Shown here: piece by piece, positions 60,658 through 64,000 of the stretch
Numbering within the stretch: position 1 is the first letter of the stretch
Layout: every line of letters begins with the position of its first letter
Source of the DNA: Galerina marginata
Lineage: Eukaryota > Basidiomycota > Agaricomycetes > Agaricales > Galerinaceae
Length of the DNA stretch: 64,000 nt
Direction: 5' to 3'
Assembly: GCA_023014335.1 (NCBI GenBank)
Contig: JAECYW010000018.1
Location: 868,001 to 932,000, forward strand
The notes under the pieces: generated by a model
Told to the model about the DNA's origin: nothing
What the model saw: only the letters and a program-made list of their open reading frames with translations
The model's database searches: none
Translations under genes and position numbers: made by a program

Positions 60658-62232
60658 ATGAAAGTCATCATCGTCGGTGGTGGAATAGGAGGCTTATCAG
60701 CATATCATGCTCTGAAGAAACACCTCGTTAATTCCGATGTCAAGCTACCTGCACCTGTGTCCATCACCGTAGTCGAATCTCATCAGTCAGCCGCACGCAC
60801 TCTGGGAGGTGGCCTCGGGCTTGCGCCGAACGGCCTTCGCGCTATCGCATCCATTTTTCCCGATGCTGTGCCATTCATCCAAGAGCGCTCTTTTCCTGGA
60901 TCCGAGATGACATTTCGCAATGCCAAGGGAGGTCTACTTGGGACATTCAAGGCTGGAAAAAAGGAGCGTTACGGGTACGAGATGGGTATGCTTCCCCGCC
61001 CTGTCGTTCATCAAGCCCTTCTTTCGGGTGTGCCAGAGGAAGATATTCGTTGGGGCACAAAAGTGACTCGTGTCCGAGAGTCTGGTTCTGAGGTCGAAGT
61101 CCAGTACGAAGATGGCACGAAGGAGATGGCAGACCTCGTAATTGGAGCCGATGGGGTTCGAAGCACAGTCAAGGACTCCTTGTTCAAGGGAGGTTTTGAA
61201 GCGACATACGAGTATGGTTTTGTTGGTCTTATATGCAATCTATGTCTCTAACAACAACATTTTAGCGGTCTTACAGGTGTCGGAGGCTTTATTAGCCTTG
61301 ACGAACTCCCTTCTGGGTTTCAAGAAAGCCTAAAAACCCATGGAGTCACCATGACATTTGGCAGGAAGGGGTTTTTCGGTTATTCTATGTGTTCCCCTCT
61401 GTCTCAAAAATCCACAGAGATCTCACCGTTCATACAATGGTGGTCTATCTACGAGTGCCCAGTCATCCCTGAGCGGACGGGCCTCGATCACGAAGCTCTA
61501 AAGGCCCAACTTCTGGCCCGACACGGGGACTGGAAATCGCCCTATGACGAGTCGAACATGCTTCTTTTCCGGCGAATCATCGAGCTTGGATGTCGTCCAC
61601 CCACCTTGGCGGATACAAAGGACCCGTTCGAACCCGACGTCGAGAAAACAAGAACCCACGATGCTTCCGTGATGGTTCTGCCACGTTATATCACACCCCG
61701 TCTCCCCTATTGGTCGAACGCCAACGGTCGTGACACTCCTGTCCAGAATCAGGGCAGGATCGTCCTCATGGGTGATGCTGCGCACACCATGCCTCCAGAC
61801 GTCGGTCAAGGTGTATCCTGCGCTGCTGAAGATGCTGTGGCATACGCTCTTTTTCTCAAACATTTTCTCGTTGCTGCCCACGAGTCGCCCACGAGTCCAG
61901 GATCTCCCTCCACCGAGGCGGCATTTTCGTTAGCGGCCAAGGCGTATGAGGACCTGAGAAAGCCGCACATCCATCGGTTGCTCGACTTCGCCAAACATAG
62001 TGGAAACACCAAGAAGGAAATGGGTCCCATCGGCCAGATTTTCAGGGATCTAGGAATGCGACTTGCTTGTAGGTCTGCTACTATTTCCCAAAGTGCCGAA
62101 CTTAATCCTCCTTCCACCAATTTAGGCAAACTTCCCGAGTCGCTGAACGATTTCGTCTTTGCTTATGACGCCGAAGCCGCTGTCGCAAATCACATTGCTC
62201 AAAATGCTAAAACCCGTCGAATTCTCTGGTAA
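60658..62232 (+). CDS. FAD-dependent monooxygenase (aromatic hydroxylase type)
   Basis: 487 residues from exons 60658-61211, 61266-62068 and 62126-62232. The last intron is 57 nt and in frame, so its use is inferred from the junction it creates (ACKLPESLNDFVFAYD). It is a class A flavoprotein monooxygenase like salicylate or 6-hydroxynicotinate hydroxylases. Marks: N-terminal FAD dinucleotide-binding motif VIIVGGGIGGLSAYHALKK, the DG motif DLVIGADGVRSTVK, and the second FAD motif GRIVLMGDAAHTMPPDVGQG. It uses NAD(P)H and O2 to hydroxylate a small, probably aromatic, substrate that cannot be told from sequence. No signal peptide or membrane anchor, so probably cytosolic. A start at ATG 60658 places the FAD motif at the very N-terminus as usual. 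Confidence 0.88.
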
Positions 62233-63238
62233 TAAAACCCGTAATGAATTTCGTCTGGCGACCCGGCGGCTGAAGCGGGGCCTGGTAATGCTTCGGCTCA
62301 TATTTATACCCTAAGATTATTGGCGAGGTCGATTGCTTATCTGGAACCTCGCATGTTTGTTTGGACTTCGGTGTTATTTCCGTTCATTCATTGATTCCTT
62401 TGCGTATCCTTGCCTCGTGTATAGCTCCTCAATTCAATAACTTTTGTTTCCGATGCTTTGCGTGTCAACTAAACGCCGGCTCCGCAAGAACGAAATTCAG
62501 CTCCGCGGCATTCTCAGATTGGCGCCCTCTGCAAACCCGGCGTCAAGGAGATACATAGGTCCAGAACGCCTCGTTCGCGCGCTGCAAAAGCATGTTTGGC
62601 TCTCACCATGCATTAACCCTTCATGTGCGACATGAACCTTCAGGTTGATGCAGAAATGGTCAATTACAACTCGACTTAGACGGGTAAATTAAATGCGGCA
62701 GAGACTTCCGTGTGAGTGAGAAATATATGTCGAGAGTTGGACAGCTTATTCATGCCAATTGTCAGATGTCTTTTGTGCAGATTTTGGCGCATTCCATCGA
62801 AAGTTCTGTCACATAAACCCTCACTTCTTGTGTATGACGGGATACGTTTATAGCATGAAGCATGTTGATAAGGTGATTTCAAGAATAATCCCCTGCGACT
62901 TCACTCTCATGAGTCGGAGCATCAGCAACTCGAAGGCTGAATGCGTCAGACCAATCCCCACTCTCGAAACCGTATCTGATGCCACAGGTTTAAAAATGCA
63001 CCTGTGGAACTCGACTTGGTCCATGGAGCGACATCATCCGATCTTTTATTGTAGAGAAAGAGAAACAAAGCCACGAGGAAACCAATTCCGGAAACCGAAA
63101 TCCCCGTCTGCTTCGATGACTTTCCATCGTGAGCTGCCTCGTTGGCAATTGACCTCCCGACTACGGCCAGGTCTCGAAGTCTTAAGGTCTTGGAACGATC
63201 CTGTTAGCCCTTGAACAGACTCTCACGAAGCCCTCGCC
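62233..63238. other. Intergenic, no confident gene
   Basis: A 151-codon plus frame at 62759-63214 has no recognisable features. Otherwise short frames only. Confidence 0.4.
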
Positions 63239-64000
63239 ATGCCCATCCCAAGGATCGTCAACGCTCTCTTCTTCCATGACACCCCCAGGTTGTACATCCT
63301 CAGGATCGTTATCACAGCAGCTCTGGGCGCTCTTTTAGTAACCCTTCCTTCCTTATTACAACAAAGCGATTCAGTGTTATGGATCTTGCTCTTCGTCTTG
63401 GTTGCCGTTCACCATTTGCTGAGGCAAGTCTACTAAATTCTTTACTTCGAACGAAGGCACGACTAATGCGTTTTTTCTAGCGTTGTTGAATGGCGATTTT
63501 TTGTAGTGCCTATTGACCTGGCTCTAACTGTGTTCGAAACTGCTGGTATGTTTTTCTGTTATCCCGAGCAATAATACCTGAAAGATATTCCTGTAGCCGT
63601 CGCATTCTACGCACACAAGTTGGGCTTATTTACCTGGTACCCCGAGACCCTTATCCTCCACATTGCCTTCTGCTGGGTCGTTTTCGGGGGCCTATCTTTT
63701 TTGGCGATCTTCCGAATAGCGACAATCTTCCAATCTTGGAGAACACTGTCTAAGCGATCATCCATCCTTCATCACCAATCGGGCCAATCCGGATCGCCCA
63801 GGTCAGTACTCAAGATGTTGTTTGGAAGAAAGGTCTGGGAAGGGCAGTTCCCGTGAGTGTTCTATCGTCCTTGCATCTGTAATTGATGGATAATGGGTGC
63901 TTTGTACGTAGAGGCGAACATCAACTGGTCGCAAGTTTCCGGGCAATTCTGGGCATAATATTCTTAGGGGGCATGTTTTTTTACATCCTCACGGATGTTA
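63239..64000 (+). CDS. Multi-pass membrane protein, unknown, 5' part only
   Basis: Starts at ATG 63239 (MPIPRIVNALFFHDTPRLYI). Exons: 63239-63423, 63481-63545, 63597-63852 and 63912 to beyond the window. The first intron begins GCAAGT (GC-AG) and its use restores the frame (HLLSVVEWRFF). At least four hydrophobic segments are visible: VITAALGALLVTLPSLL, VLWILLFVLVAVHHLL, ILHIAFCWVVFGGLSFLAIF and ILGIIFLGGMFFYIL. A cytosolic loop with RKVWEGQFPGEHQ lies between the last two. I do not recognise the family; fungal hypothetical membrane proteins of this layout are common. The 3' end is cut by the window border. Confidence 0.65.

Overview
The window reads as nuclear DNA of an Agaricomycete mushroom (Basidiomycota). 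The genes have many introns of about 45-60 nt with GT..AG borders, the conserved eukaryotic genes (ATP synthase subunit f, GPI transamidase subunit Gpi16/PIG-T, AAA ATPase Afg2) resemble basidiomycete versions, and the mobile DNA includes the KDZ and TET/JBP types known to be expanded in mushrooms. The species cannot be named from the sequence alone. Many CDS models here were assembled by hand from exons whose splice phases agree.

Layout. 1-8.3 kb: a broken 3' gene end, then atp17 (+) and gpi16 (-), with little else. 8.7-24.2 kb: afg2 (+), a dienelactone hydrolase (-), a small unknown gene (+), a GH5-like gene carrying a 1.4-kb insertion in one intron (+), and a decayed flavin monooxygenase (-). 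26.1-29.5 kb: a tandem pair of paralogous single-pass membrane protein genes. The older copy (A) has frame breaks and copy B is intact. 29.8-35.3 kb: two MITE-like elements with TA flanks and long inverted repeats, then a degenerate tandem repeat array.

The most striking region is 35.33-53.69 kb. It is bounded by inverted terminal repeats of roughly 90-100 bp that share subterminal ACAATGTA motifs. Inside are six genes with apparently complete reading frames: a KDZ-type DDE transposase (1212 aa, CxC2-like Cys cluster), a TET/JBP-family 2-oxoglutarate/Fe(II) dioxygenase (366 aa), and four accessory proteins of 549, 1052, 799 and about 582 aa. This looks like one giant (about 18.4 kb), apparently intact KDZ transposon that carries its own DNA-modification enzyme and unexplained accessory genes. 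Directly beside it (53.69-57.86 kb) is a second complete transposase gene of the P-element/THAP9-like type (1332 codons, minus strand). Its last codons run into the terminal repeat of the giant element, so the two may be nested.

57.9-64 kb: a zinc-finger protein of a mushroom repeat family (-), an intact FAD-dependent aromatic-ring hydroxylase-like monooxygenase (+), and the 5' part of a multi-pass membrane protein gene (+) running off the window.

One pattern runs across the window. Nearly all the frameshifts found, mostly single extra bases, lie between about 8.7 and 27.3 kb. About 17.7 kb of transposon coding sequence downstream shows none.
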